In this document: positions 8,104-16,843 of the stretch, piece after piece | Position numbering within the stretch: the stretch's first letter is position 1 | Layout: every line of letters starts with the position of its first letter | Assembly: GCA_965217685.1 (NCBI GenBank) | Contig: CBDCIZ010000003.1 | Span: 4,278,001 to 4,342,000, forward strand | Direction of reading: 5' to 3' | DNA from: Aurantimonas sp965217685 | GTDB lineage: Bacteria; Pseudomonadota; Alphaproteobacteria; Rhizobiales; Rhizobiaceae | Length of the DNA stretch: 64,000 nucleotides | Program-made: the position numbers and the translations under genes | The notes under the pieces: model-generated | Database searches by the model: none | What the model saw: the letters and a program-made list of their open reading frames with translations, nothing else | Told to the model about the DNA's origin: nothing

Positions 8104-9708
8104 TCAGCGCACGACCTGCGTCAGGCGGCGGCCATCGCGCTCGATCTCGAACTTCCAGCCATAGCCGCGCTGCCGCAGCATTGCCTCGAGGTCGCGGGTC
8201 GAACCGACGTTCTGGTCGTTGAGGGCAATGAGAATGTCGTTCGGCCGCAGGCCGAAACGCTGGGCGAACGAGCCGCGGGCGATCTTCGAAATGGCGACGC
8301 CGGTCTTCTCGATCGCAAGGCCCAGTTCCTCGTTGACCTTCGGCGACAGGTTGAGGACGGTGACGCCCGACAGCGGATTGTCGCCGGAGAGGGTGCGCGC
8401 GTCTCGGGCCGGCACCTCCGGCGCGGTCTTCAGCGCCAGCGTCAGAGTCTCGCGGCTACCGTCTTGAAGGACCGTCATGGTCGCGTTCCGGCCAACGCCG
8501 GCGGTGGCGAGCCGATAGCCGAGAGCATCGGGGTTGTCGATTTGAAAATCGTTCATCGAAAGGATCACGTCGCCGATCTTCAGCCCGGCCTCGGCGGCGG
8601 GGCCGCCCTTCGTCAGTCCCTGCACCAGCGCGCCCGTCGGCCTTTCGAGGCCGAGCGCATCGGCGATGTCCGGCGAGACCGGGGCGAAGCTCGCGCCGAC
8701 ATAGGGACGCTCGAACGGCCCGCCGGTCTTGGCCGAGCGCACGAAACTCGCGACCATGTTGGAGGGAATGGCGAAGCCGATGCCGTTCGAGCCGCCCGAG
8801 CGCGAAAAGATCGCGGTGTTCACGCCGACCAGCCGGCCCTTCATGTCGATCAGCGCGCCGCCGGAATTGCCCGGATTGATCGCCGCATCGGTCTGGATGA
8901 AGAAGCCGAAATCGTCGACGCCGATATGGTTGCGCGCGAGCGCCGAAACGATGCCGTTGGTGACGGTCTGGCCGATGCCGAACGGGTTGCCGATCGCGAG
9001 CACCAGATCGCCGGTCTCAAGCTCGTCGGAATCGGCCAAAGGCAGCGTCGCGAAGGTCTCGTCCGACTGGATTTTCAGAATCGCCAGATCGACCTTCTCG
9101 TCTTTCAGGAGCACCTTGGTATCGAACTCGCGCCCATCGCTGAGCGAGACCTTTACCTCGTCGGCATTTTCGACGACGTGGTTGTTGGTGACGACGAGCC
9201 CCGACGTGTCGAGGATGACGCCGGAGCCGAGCGAGGCCTGCATGCGTGGCCGCATCTGCTCCTGGCGCTGGCCGAAAAACTGGCTGAAGAACGGATCGTC
9301 GGCAAAGGGCGAGCGGCGCTGCGGCACGGCCCTCGCCGCATAGACGTTGACGACGGCCGGGGCGGTTTCCCTGACCAGCGGCGCGAACGAAAGGTCGATT
9401 TCGGCGCGGCCCGACGGAACCGTCTTGCCGTCGCCCTTCGACCGGCCTTTCGGCGTAAAGAACGGCACGGGCTGGCCTGAGGGCGACGGATCGAGCTGCA
9501 CCGACCGGACATCCGCCTGGCTTTGCGCGCCCGGAGCGGCTTCGACGGCTGCAACGCCGGCGTCCCTTGCTGGCTCGTTCTGGCCCGATACGCTGGCGAT
9601 GACGCCTCGCATATTCCAGCCGGATCCATCGGCCGCCAGGGACGGCGCGGCGACGAGGGCTGCGGCCAGCATGGCGATGAGCAGGAGCGCGGCAAATCTG
9701 GTCGTCAT
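8104..9708 (-). CDS. Do/HtrA-family periplasmic serine endopeptidase
   Basis: 534 residues. A signal peptide (MTTRFAALLLIAMLAAALVA, cleavage probably after SLAA) is followed by a trypsin-like domain with His at about 177 (TNNHVVENA), Asp at about 207 (VDLAILKI) and Ser at about 282 (INPGNSGGALI). Two C-terminal PDZ domains follow, with GGPAAEAGLKIGDVI and a second ending near QVVR. It is a DegP/DegQ-type protease for envelope quality control. The ATG at 9708 was preferred to earlier in-frame codons because it opens the signal peptide and has GGTGAG upstream. Lower-complexity linker sequence at about 45-100 precedes the protease domain. Confidence 0.92.
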   Translation of the reverse strand: MTTRFAALLLIAMLAAALVAAPSLAADGSGWNMRGVIASVSGQNEPARDAGVAAVEAAPGAQSQADVRSVQLDPSPSGQPVPFFTPKGRSKGDGKTVPSGRAEIDLSFAPLVRETAPAVVNVYAARAVPQRRSPFADDPFFSQFFGQRQEQMRPRMQASLGSGVILDTSGLVVTNNHVVENADEVKVSLSDGREFDTKVLLKDEKVDLAILKIQSDETFATLPLADSDELETGDLVLAIGNPFGIGQTVTNGIVSALARNHIGVDDFGFFIQTDAAINPGNSGGALIDMKGRLVGVNTAIFSRSGGSNGIGFAIPSNMVASFVRSAKTGGPFERPYVGASFAPVSPDIADALGLERPTGALVQGLTKGGPAAEAGLKIGDVILSMNDFQIDNPDALGYRLATAGVGRNATMTVLQDGSRETLTLALKTAPEVPARDARTLSGDNPLSGVTVLNLSPKVNEELGLAIEKTGVAISKIARGSFAQRFGLRPNDILIALNDQNVGSTRDLEAMLRQRGYGWKFEIERDGRRLTQVVR

Positions 9709-9770
9709 GGTCTCACCATCAGGGTATCGAACGGGCGTTGAAAAGTTGGCGCGATGGGACGGACTAAACG

Positions 9771-9799
9771 AAAAAAGGGCCCTTGTGAGGCCCTTTTTC
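9771..9799. terminator. Bidirectional intrinsic terminator
   Basis: AAAAAGGGCC pairs perfectly with GGCCCTTTTT around a 7-base loop, so both strands read a GC stem followed by a T run. On the minus strand it would stop transcripts arriving from the small secreted-peptide ORF before the protease gene. Confidence 0.8.
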
Positions 9800-9919
9800 T
9801 TACAAATCAGGAAGATCGGACGCATGTCCCGTCCGATCCGTATGACTCTTTCCCGCTGGAACCCGGTCTACCTCGCCTCGCGTCGAGAAACGGGCCTCGC
9901 GTCGGAAAACAGGGTCGTA

Positions 9920-10093
9920 TCAGCCGAGGCTCGCGGCTACGGTCGAGACCGCGGTCGGTGCGTCGTCGGGGAGTTCGGCCGTCGCATAGCTCGCGGTGAG
10001 AACCGCGAAAGCAGCGATCGCACCAAGAAGAGTCAGAAAAGTGCGGCGCATGGAGAAATTGCCCGTAGCGTTGAAGGTGCCAGCATCATTCAT
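9920..10093 (-). CDS. Putative small secreted peptide, 57 residues
   Basis: Unrecognised small ORF. The frame opens MNDAGTFNATGNFS, then MRRTFLTLLGAIAAFAVLTA, and ends ELPDDAPTAVSTVAASLG. The middle has the form of a Sec signal peptide (basic start, about 17 hydrophobic residues, SYATA as a possible cleavage site), leaving a tail of only about 18 residues. Translation may instead begin at the internal ATG at 10051 (43 residues). Neither start has a strong ribosome-binding site. The bidirectional terminator downstream fits it being a transcription unit. It could be a chance frame; no function is assigned. Confidence 0.4.
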   Translation of the reverse strand: MNDAGTFNATGNFSMRRTFLTLLGAIAAFAVLTASYATAELPDDAPTAVSTVAASLG

Positions 10094-10331
10094 GGAAGTT
10101 GTTTCATCCGCGTAAATTTCGCCACGATTGCATGGCGCATGTCACTAAGCTTCTGCAGAAAAATGATTGCAGGCCACGATGGTTGCCTCGATTTCAACAT
10201 TTTTCGCCACGGCTTCGGCAAGCGCCCGTATCGCATGGGGTTGCGGTGTATTCCATGGCATTTGAGCCACAGTTCCAACTTTCGGATCAGACTTGGTAAA
10301 CGTTGGGCCGGGTGCTGATGCGAGGCATTTT
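10094..10331. other. Intergenic stretch without a recognised gene
   Basis: The local base composition is less GC-rich than the surroundings. I see no convincing ORF, tRNA or structured RNA here. It may contain the promoter of the small secreted-peptide ORF, but no clear promoter motif was found. Confidence 0.5.
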
Positions 10332-10358
10332 GAGACCCGGCGGTCGTCGCCGGGTCTC
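10332..10358 (-). terminator. Strong stem-loop downstream of the epimerase gene
   Basis: A perfect 11-bp stem (GAGACCCGGCG pairing with CGCCGGGTCTC, 5-base loop) lies about 40 bases past the epimerase stop codon. No T run follows on the minus strand, so it is a non-canonical terminator or a 3'-end stabilising hairpin. Confidence 0.45.
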
Positions 10359-10396
10359 GCTCGACGCGCGTTCCGTCCCCACGGGGCCGCGCAAGA

Positions 10397-11416
10397 TCAC
10401 GGCACCAGCCCGACCATGCGAAGGCTGGAGGCCATCGCGCCGATCGCTTCCTCCGGCGACCGGAACCGCAAGCCGAGAAGCTCCTGCGCCGGGCCGGTCT
10501 CGATCTGCTTGCGGCGGCCGAGTTCGGGCAGCGCCGTGCGCGCCTCGCTCGACGCGAGCGCCGCCAGACGCACGACGAGGTCGGGCAGCGTCAACTTCGG
10601 CAGCCGCTTCTTCACCGAAGGCTCGGCCTCGCCGATCGCCGCCGCGATCTCGCGCATCGTCCTCGTGCCGGCGGAAACGAGGAAACGCCGACCCGCCGCT
10701 TTCTCGTGCGTCATCGCCAGCACATGCGCTTGGGCGACATCCCGCACGTCGACGATACCGAAGGCGATGTTCGGAACCGCCGGCATCTTCCCCGTCATCA
10801 TCATCGCCGTCAGTTTGGCGGAGGTGCCCGCCTCCGCGTCGAGGAGCGGTCCCTGGACGAAGGACGGATTGATCGTCGCCAATTCCATTGCGGCATTCCT
10901 GACGAACGCCCAAGCCGCCCTCTCCGCTTCCGTCTTCGAAACGGCATAATCGGAAATCGTCGGGCTCTCGATGTTTGACCAGTCGGCTTCGGAAAAGCTC
11001 GGATCGGGGCTATCGTCGTGTCCGTAATAAACGGCGACCACCGAAGAGGTCAGCACGGTGCGCCTCACTCCGGCGCGCTCGGCTGCTTCCAGCACCCTCA
11101 GCGTCCCGCCCCTGGCGACCGGCACCAGCGCGAACTTGTCCGTCGACTGCTTGACCGGAAAAGGCGAGGCCGTGTGAATCACATATTCGCACCCCGCCAT
11201 CGCGGCGTCCCAGCCGGCATCAGCGATCAGGTCGGCAACGACGCATTCCAGTCGCCCGGTATCCGCCCCGGCCTGCTTCAGCGTCGCCACGACCGCTGCG
11301 GCCTTGGCCATCGACCGCACCGTACCGCGGACATCGTAGCCAGCCTCCAGCAACTGCAGGGCGACATGCTTGGCAACGAAGCCGGAAACACCGGTGAGAA
11401 GGACGCGGGTCGTCAT
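10397..11416 (-). CDS. NAD(P)-dependent epimerase/dehydratase (extended SDR, dihydroflavonol reductase-like)
   Basis: 339 residues. The Rossmann dinucleotide motif is LTGVSGFVAKHV at about 6-17 (TGxxGxxxxH type), ADLIADAGWDAAMAGCEYVIHTASPF follows the extended-SDR pattern in two pieces, and the catalytic Tyr-Lys pair is in YAVSKTEAE. This resembles aldehyde/ketone reductases annotated as dihydroflavonol-4-reductase-like rather than sugar epimerases; the substrate is unknown. CAGGAG lies directly upstream of the ATG. The gene stands alone between the ribosomal cluster and the small secreted-peptide ORF and is probably an independent transcription unit. Confidence 0.88.
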   Translation of the reverse strand: MTTRVLLTGVSGFVAKHVALQLLEAGYDVRGTVRSMAKAAAVVATLKQAGADTGRLECVVADLIADAGWDAAMAGCEYVIHTASPFPVKQSTDKFALVPVARGGTLRVLEAAERAGVRRTVLTSSVVAVYYGHDDSPDPSFSEADWSNIESPTISDYAVSKTEAERAAWAFVRNAAMELATINPSFVQGPLLDAEAGTSAKLTAMMMTGKMPAVPNIAFGIVDVRDVAQAHVLAMTHEKAAGRRFLVSAGTRTMREIAAAIGEAEPSVKKRLPKLTLPDLVVRLAALASSEARTALPELGRRKQIETGPAQELLGLRFRSPEEAIGAMASSLRMVGLVP

Positions 11417-11612
11417 GGGAGCCTCCTGAGGCAAATGTCGACAAGCGGCATGTCCAACCTCGCATAACCCGGCCGGCGGCCGGAGAGCTGCGCGGTCGAA
11501 CGCAAACCCGACGACAGGTCGGATACCCCGAGCCCGGCGCGACCCGGCGCGAAGAGCGAAGCGCTGGCGGGCCTGGCGCCGCTCCTCGGCAATAAAAAAG
11601 GCAGCGAACAAG

Positions 11613-11639
11613 AGAAGGGGGCCGCGCGGGCCCCTCTTC
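11613..11639 (-). terminator. Candidate terminator after rplQ
   Basis: On the minus strand GAAG-A-GGGGCC pairs with GGCCCC-CTTC around a small GC loop, about 30 bases past the rplQ stop. A run of six Ts comes only about 12 bases later, so the fit to an intrinsic terminator is imperfect. Confidence 0.45.
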
Positions 11640-11667
11640 GAATGCGTCGTCAAGGCACGTTCGTGGC

Positions 11668-12090
11668 TTACGCCGCGTCGGACTCGTCCTCACCCTCGAT
11701 GCGGTCGCGGTCGATCTGACCGCGGGCGCTCACGTCGCGGTCGACGAACTCGATGACCGCGAGCGGCGCGTTGTCGCCGCGACGGAACCCGGCCTTCAGG
11801 ACACGGGTGTAGCCGCCGTTGCGGTCGGCATAGCGGGGCGCGAGCGTATCGAACAGCTTGCCGATGACCGACGGGTCGCGGACCTGGCTGATCGCCTGGC
11901 GGCGGGCATGCAGATCGCCGCGCTTGCCGAGCGTGATCATCTTCTCGACGATCGGGCGAAGATCCTTCGCCTTCGGCAACGTGGTCACGATCTGCTCGTG
12001 CTGGATGAGCGATGCGGCCATGTTGGCAAACATCGCCTTGCGGTGGCTGGCGGTGCGGTTGAGCTTCCGGCCGCGTTTGGCGTGGCGCAT
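11668..12090 (-). CDS. rplQ: 50S ribosomal protein L17
   Basis: 140 residues. Begins MRHAKRGRKLNRTASHRKA, the conserved L17 N-terminus, and contains YADRNGGYTRVLK and GDNAPLAVIEFVD. L17 lies near the exit tunnel of the large subunit. The C-terminus has the acidic tail (EGEDESDAA) usual in alphaproteobacteria. GAGGAACA precedes the start. It is the last gene of the alpha operon after rpoA; the open frame upstream of this ATG is not part of the protein. Confidence 0.97.
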   Translation of the reverse strand: MRHAKRGRKLNRTASHRKAMFANMAASLIQHEQIVTTLPKAKDLRPIVEKMITLGKRGDLHARRQAISQVRDPSVIGKLFDTLAPRYADRNGGYTRVLKAGFRRGDNAPLAVIEFVDRDVSARGQIDRDRIEGEDESDAA

Positions 12091-12245
12091 GGGTTGTTCC
12101 TCAAAGTCGAAAAAGCCGGTGTCGTGCACCGGGGTCGGGATCTTTGCGTCCTTGCCCTTCGAAAAGGACAAGCCGCCGTTCCTTTGAATGATTAAAACCC
12201 CGGCGAAACAAACGCCGCCGGGGGCACGCCATTGAATTCAGACGC

Positions 12246-13283
12246 TTAGTACTGGTCTTCGTAGCGCTTGGCCAGATCGTCGATGTTCTCCGGCGGCCAA
12301 TCGGTGACCTCCATTCCAAGATGCAGGCCCATCGAGGCAAGGACTTCCTTGATCTCGTTGAGCGACTTGCGGCCGAAATTCGGCGTCCGCAGCATCTCGG
12401 CCTCGGTCTTCTGGATAAGGTCGCCGATATAGACGATGTTGTCGTTCTTCAGGCAGTTCGCCGAGCGGACCGAAAGCTCCAGCTCGTCGACCTTCTTGAG
12501 AAGCGCCGGGTTGAAGGCAAGCTCGGCGATCTGTTCGTCGGCCACGCCACCCATCGGAGCGCCGCGCTGATCGCGCTGCGGCTCCTCGAAGTTCACGAAC
12601 ACCGAAAGCTGGTCCTGAATGATGCGCGCGGCGTAGGCGACCGCGTCCTCACCCGAGATTGAACCATCGGTCACGATCTCCATGGTCAGCTTGTCCTTGT
12701 TGAGGTCCTGGCCCTCGCGGGTCGCCTCGACCTTGTAGGACACCTTCTTGACCGGCGAGAACAGCGAGTCGACAGGGATCAACCCGATCGGCGCATCCTC
12801 GGCGCGGTTCTGATCGGCGGGCACGTAACCCTTGCCGGTGTTGACCGTAAACTCCATGCGGATCTCGGCGCCCTCGTCGAGGGTGCAGATCTCGTGCTCG
12901 GGGTTCAGAACCTCGATGTCGCCGACCGTCTGAATGTCACCAGCGGTGACGACGCCCGGGCCGGACTTGCGAACGACCATGCGCTTGGGGCCTTCGCCCT
13001 GCATGCCGATGCAGATTTCCTTGACGTTGAGGACGATGTCCGTGACATCCTCGCGAACGCCCGGAATCGAGGAGAACTCATGAAGAACGCCGTCGATCTG
13101 GACGGCGGTCACGGCCGCGCCCTGAAGCGACGACAGGAGCACGCGGCGCAGCGCGTTGCCGATCGTCAGGCCGAAGCCACGCTCCAGCGGCTCGGCGATG
13201 AGGCTCGCCTTGGTGCGGCTGCCGCCGCTCTTGAAGACGACCTGGTTGGGCTTGGTCAGGTCCTGCCAATTGCTAGCAATCAT
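12246..13283 (-). CDS. rpoA: DNA-directed RNA polymerase alpha subunit
   Basis: 345 residues. The N-terminal assembly domain contains PLERGFGLTIGNALRRVLLSS in two conserved blocks and the C-terminal domain contains LRTPNFGRKSLNEIKE, which binds UP elements and activators. The length is normal for an alphaproteobacterium. GAAAGG precedes the ATG. It lies between rpsK and rplQ in the alpha operon. Dimeric alpha starts assembly of the core polymerase. Confidence 0.98.
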   Translation of the reverse strand: MIASNWQDLTKPNQVVFKSGGSRTKASLIAEPLERGFGLTIGNALRRVLLSSLQGAAVTAVQIDGVLHEFSSIPGVREDVTDIVLNVKEICIGMQGEGPKRMVVRKSGPGVVTAGDIQTVGDIEVLNPEHEICTLDEGAEIRMEFTVNTGKGYVPADQNRAEDAPIGLIPVDSLFSPVKKVSYKVEATREGQDLNKDKLTMEIVTDGSISGEDAVAYAARIIQDQLSVFVNFEEPQRDQRGAPMGGVADEQIAELAFNPALLKKVDELELSVRSANCLKNDNIVYIGDLIQKTEAEMLRTPNFGRKSLNEIKEVLASMGLHLGMEVTDWPPENIDDLAKRYEDQY

Positions 13284-13402
13284 ATGGATGCCTTTCAGTT
13301 ACCTCGCCACCATCCAATCGTGGCGATGGGTCTGAGTACGGGAGGAACACACCTCCCTGTCGGCGAAAGCGCCGCGCCCACGAAACGGACGCAGCGACAG
13401 CA

Positions 13403-13789
13403 TCAAACGCGGCGCTTCTTGCGCGGACGCACGCCATTGTGCGGGATCGGGGTCACGTCGCGGATCGAGGTGATCGTGAAGCCCGACGCCTGCAGCGCGC
13501 GAAGCGCCGACTCGCGCCCGGAACCGGGACCGGAAACCTCGACCTCGAGGGTACGCATGCCATGTTCCTGGGCCTTCTTGGCGGCATCCTCGGCAGCGAC
13601 CTGCGCCGCGAAGGGAGTCGACTTGCGCGAGCCCTTGAACCCTTGCGCACCCGCCGACGACCAGGCAATCGAATTGCCCTGCGCGTCGGTGATGGTGATC
13701 AGCGTGTTGTTGAAGGTCGAGCTCACATGGGCGACGCCCGACGATATGTTTTTGCGCTCGCGACGGCGAACGCGCTGCTCTTTGGCCAT
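13403..13789 (-). CDS. rpsK: 30S ribosomal protein S11
   Basis: 128 residues. Shows GVAHVSSTFNNTLITITD, GNSIAWSSAG and the basic C-terminus GVRPRKKRRV that are diagnostic of S11, a platform protein at the mRNA exit region of the small subunit. The start has GGAAAAGAAC upstream. It is preceded by a 214-base gap after rpsM that contains two short GC hairpins (13812-13832 and about 13985-14002), larger than most gaps in this cluster. Confidence 0.98.
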   Translation of the reverse strand: MAKEQRVRRRERKNISSGVAHVSSTFNNTLITITDAQGNSIAWSSAGAQGFKGSRKSTPFAAQVAAEDAAKKAQEHGMRTLEVEVSGPGSGRESALRALQASGFTITSIRDVTPIPHNGVRPRKKRRV

Positions 13790-14003
13790 GTTCTTTTCCT
13801 GTTGATATCCACACCGCCGTAATTCCGGCGGCTACACCGTCGCGAGAGCAGGAAATCCTCCCGCCGCTCGCCACAATAGAAAGATGACCGAACGCCAGGC
13901 GCCGGCCCTCTTCCAATTTCTCATGCAAGGACTTGCCGAAGCTGACCGGCAAAGCGCCGGCGCCGTGGCGGTCTTGTGCGAACCCGCGTGGCGCGGGCCC
14001 GGC

Positions 14004-14372
14004 TTACTTCTTCTTGCCGGCGATCGCCTTGGCCGGACCCTTGCGGGTGCGGGCGTTGGTATGCGTGCGCTGGCCGCGAACCGGCAACGAACGACGATGG
14101 CGAAGGCCACGATAGCAACCGAGATCCATCAGGCGCTTGATGTTCATCGCGGTCTCGCGACGCAGGTCGCCCTCGACCTGATAGTCGCGGTCGATGATCT
14201 CGCGGATCTGAAGAACTTCGGCGTCCGTCAGGTCGTTGACGCGGCGCTCGTCGCCGAGATTGACCTTCTTGACGATCTCCTTGGCATAGGACGACCCGAT
14301 GCCGTGGATGTACTGGAGCGCGATCACGACGCGCTTGTTGGTGGGGATGTTGACGCCTGCGATACGGGCCAC
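14004..14372 (-). CDS. rpsM: 30S ribosomal protein S13
   Basis: 122 residues. N-terminal ARIAGVNIPTNKRV and the C-terminal run GLRHRRSLPVRGQRTHTNAR are diagnostic. S13 forms intersubunit bridges and contacts the P-site tRNA. The start codon is GTG, with TAGGAG upstream; the ATG two bases earlier is out of frame. It follows adk after about 197 bases. Confidence 0.97.
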   Translation of the reverse strand: MARIAGVNIPTNKRVVIALQYIHGIGSSYAKEIVKKVNLGDERRVNDLTDAEVLQIREIIDRDYQVEGDLRRETAMNIKRLMDLGCYRGLRHRRSLPVRGQRTHTNARTRKGPAKAIAGKKK

Positions 14373-14569
14373 ATCAGTCTCCTAAATCTGGTTCGAGCCT
14401 TCAAAGCCCGCTGCGAAAACGCGAGGCCTTACGGCCGAAAGCGATCGGCGCAGGCCCTCGATGAAGGACCCGCCCCGAACGCAAAGGATTCGCGATTGAG
14501 GGCAGGCTATAAGTCATTGGGACTTGACAAGTCAACCGGCCGCAACAGCCGGTCGACGAATACCCCAAA

Positions 14570-15217
14570 TCAGTCGGCGACGATCGCTTCGATGCTCGCC
14601 GTCACCTCGTCGATCGGCTGCATCCCGTCGACGCTCCTGAGCGTCCCCTTGCAATGATAATAGCCGACCAGCGGCGACGTATCCTTGTAATAGGCGCGCA
14701 AGCGCGTGCGCATCGTGTCGGCGTTGTCGTCCGGGCGACGCTTGAACTCCGTGGAGCCGCAGTTGTCGCACACCCCGTCGACCATCGGAGTCTTGTCGGT
14801 GTCGTGGTAGACCGCGCCGCATTTCGCACAGGAATAACGGCCCGCGACACGGCTGACGAGGATGTCGTCGTCGACCTGCATCTGAATGACATGATCGAGC
14901 GCGAGGCCCTTGCTCTTCAACATCTCCTCCACCGCGTCCGCCTGGTTGAGCGTCCGTGGATAGCCGTCGAGGATGAAGCCGTTGGCACAGTCGCTCTGGT
15001 CGATCCGGTCCGACACGATGGCGTTGACGATCTCGTCGGAAACGAGATGGCCGGCGTCCATCACGGCTTTGGCCTTCCTGCCGGTTTCGGTCTTCGCCGC
15101 GACGGCCGCCCGAAGCATGTCACCGGTTGAAAGCTGCGGAATCGCGTGCTTCTCGATCAGACGTTGCGCCTGGGTCCCCTTGCCCGCCCCCGGCGGTCCC
15201 AGCAGTATCAATCTCAT
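14570..15217 (-). CDS. adk: Adenylate kinase, long zinc-type
   Basis: 215 residues. Catalyses ATP + AMP to 2 ADP. P-loop GPPGAGKGT is at 7-15, the AMP-binding stretch STGDMLR at 30-36, and GFILDGYPRT at 80-89. The LID holds four cysteines (about C130, C133, C150, C153) in CAKCG and CDNCG, a structural zinc site; many gram-negative adenylate kinases lack these, so this is the long zinc-containing form. The ATG overlaps the secY stop codon (ATGA), indicating coupling. Confidence 0.97.
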   Translation of the reverse strand: MRLILLGPPGAGKGTQAQRLIEKHAIPQLSTGDMLRAAVAAKTETGRKAKAVMDAGHLVSDEIVNAIVSDRIDQSDCANGFILDGYPRTLNQADAVEEMLKSKGLALDHVIQMQVDDDILVSRVAGRYSCAKCGAVYHDTDKTPMVDGVCDNCGSTEFKRRPDDNADTMRTRLRAYYKDTSPLVGYYHCKGTLRSVDGMQPIDEVTASIEAIVAD

Positions 15218-16557
15218 CTGGCTCCCCGTCTCCCACCCTTGAGTTTGGCCTTCTTGACGAGGCCTTCGTACTGATGCGCCAGAAGATGCCCCTGAATCTG
15301 CGCAACCGTGTCCATGGTGACGCTGACCACGATCAGAAGCGATGTTCCGCCCAGATAGAAGGGCACGCCGGCGGCCGAGATCAGGAACTCCGGCAACAGA
15401 CAGATCAGCACCAGATAGATGGCGCCGATGACCGTGATGCGCGTCAGCACATAGTCGATATATTCGGCGGTGCGCTCACCCGGGCGAATGCCCGGAATGA
15501 AGCCGCCATGCTTCTTCAGATTGTCCGCGGTGTCCTTCGGATTGAAGACGACGGCCGTATAGAAGAAGGCGAAGAAGCCGATCAGGCCCGCGTAGAACAG
15601 CATGTAGAGCGGCTGGCCATGGCCGAGCGAAGCGATGATCGCCCCCGCCCAGGGCGGCAGATCGGCGGTGTTGGTGAAATTCGCGATCGTCACCGGCAGA
15701 AGCAGCAACGACGACGCGAAGATCGGCGGGATGACGCCCGCGGTGTTGAGCTTCAGCGGCAGGTGCGAGGTGTCGCCCTGGAACATCCGGTTGCCGACCT
15801 GGCGCTTCGGATACTGGATCAGCAGCCGACGCTGGGCGCGCTCGAAGAACACGATGGTCGCGATACAGGCGACGGCGACGACGACGACCAGCAGGATAAC
15901 CGCGGTTGACAGCGCACCGGTACGGCCGAGCTCCAGCATATTGGCGATGGCGGACGGCAGATGCGCGACGATGCCGGCGAAGATGATCAGCGAGATGCCG
16001 TTGCCGATGCCGCGGGCGGTGATTTGCTCACCGAGCCACATCAGGAACATCGTGCCGCCGACCAGTGTTATGACGGCGGAGACCTGGAAGAACAGGCCGG
16101 GATCGACGACGATACCCGGTTGCGTCATCAGACCGGCGGAGATGCCGTAGGCCTGGACGGTCGCCAGCAGCACCGTGCCGTAGCGGGTGTACTGGTTAAT
16201 CACCTTGCGGCCCTGCTCGCCCTCCTTCTTGAGGTTTTCGAGCGAGGGGATGACCGAGGTCATCAACTGGATGATGATCGAGGCGGAGATGTACGGCATG
16301 ATGCCGAGGGCGAAGATCGCCATACGGCCGACGGCGCCGCCGGAGAACATGTTGAACAGCCCGAGAATGCCTGTCGACTGCTGTTGAAAGGCCTGAGCCA
16401 GCGCCTGCGGATTGATGCCCGGCATCGGGATATAGGTGCCCAGGCGATAGACCAGCAGCGCGCCCAGCGTGAACCAGATGCGTTTCTTCAGGTCTTCGGC
16501 CTTGGAAAAGGCCGAGAAATTCAAATTCGATGCGAGTTGTTCCGCAGCCGATGCCAT
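15214..16557 (-). CDS. secY: Preprotein translocase subunit SecY
   Basis: 447 residues with ten membrane segments, the channel of the Sec translocon. Conserved blocks include RIWFTLGALLVYRLGTYIPMPG in two pieces, the plug region after FNMFSGGA, and the C5 loop segment GFIPGIRPGERTAEYID. The ATG at 16557 (MASAAEQLASN) is the usual alphaproteobacterial start and has GGAG upstream. It is separated from rplO by a 286-base gap with several hairpins, unlike most members of this operon. Confidence 0.97.
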   Translation of the reverse strand: MASAAEQLASNLNFSAFSKAEDLKKRIWFTLGALLVYRLGTYIPMPGINPQALAQAFQQQSTGILGLFNMFSGGAVGRMAIFALGIMPYISASIIIQLMTSVIPSLENLKKEGEQGRKVINQYTRYGTVLLATVQAYGISAGLMTQPGIVVDPGLFFQVSAVITLVGGTMFLMWLGEQITARGIGNGISLIIFAGIVAHLPSAIANMLELGRTGALSTAVILLVVVVAVACIATIVFFERAQRRLLIQYPKRQVGNRMFQGDTSHLPLKLNTAGVIPPIFASSLLLLPVTIANFTNTADLPPWAGAIIASLGHGQPLYMLFYAGLIGFFAFFYTAVVFNPKDTADNLKKHGGFIPGIRPGERTAEYIDYVLTRITVIGAIYLVLICLLPEFLISAAGVPFYLGGTSLLIVVSVTMDTVAQIQGHLLAHQYEGLVKKAKLKGGRRGAR

Positions 16558-16683
16558 GGCGAGATTGTCTCCGAATTGTCCCTCGGGTTCGGCATTGCAC
16601 CGACCGGACAAAGCCGGTGCGCCTGTAGCTGGCGCAAACGGCTCCTCCTCTAAGGGCACACGAGAAATAGACGGCGCGGTCGC

Positions 16684-16791
16684 CTCATGCAAGGCAAGGA
16701 GCATGAGACGAAGGACCGATGCGGGCGAACGCGAAGGCTTTTCGTGAGTTCGCCCGGTTCCGGTCAGGCAAAAGGCCGGCGCGTGACGGCC
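16684..16791 (-). promoter_or_regulatory. Structured intercistronic region upstream of secY
   Basis: Three stem-loops lie in a row in the rplO-secY gap: CTCATGC/GCATGAG (16684-16690 with 16701-16707), GGGCGAAC/GTTCGCCC (16723-16730 with 16748-16755, with a further CGAA/TTCG inner stem) and GGCCG/CGGCC (16774-16778 with 16787-16791). None is followed by a T run. The region could be an RNA regulatory or processing element for secY-adk; no known class is recognised. Confidence 0.45.
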
Positions 16792-16843
16792 GACCTTTCA
16801 GAATGCTCTCAAAAGACCGCGTTGATGGCCAGGGCCACGCCGA

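Noticed and set aside
13790..14003. Hairpins in the rpsM-rpsK gap as terminators
   Set aside because: The GC stems at 13812-13832 and about 13985-14002 have no T run on the transcribed strand, and the downstream genes are essential members of the same operon.
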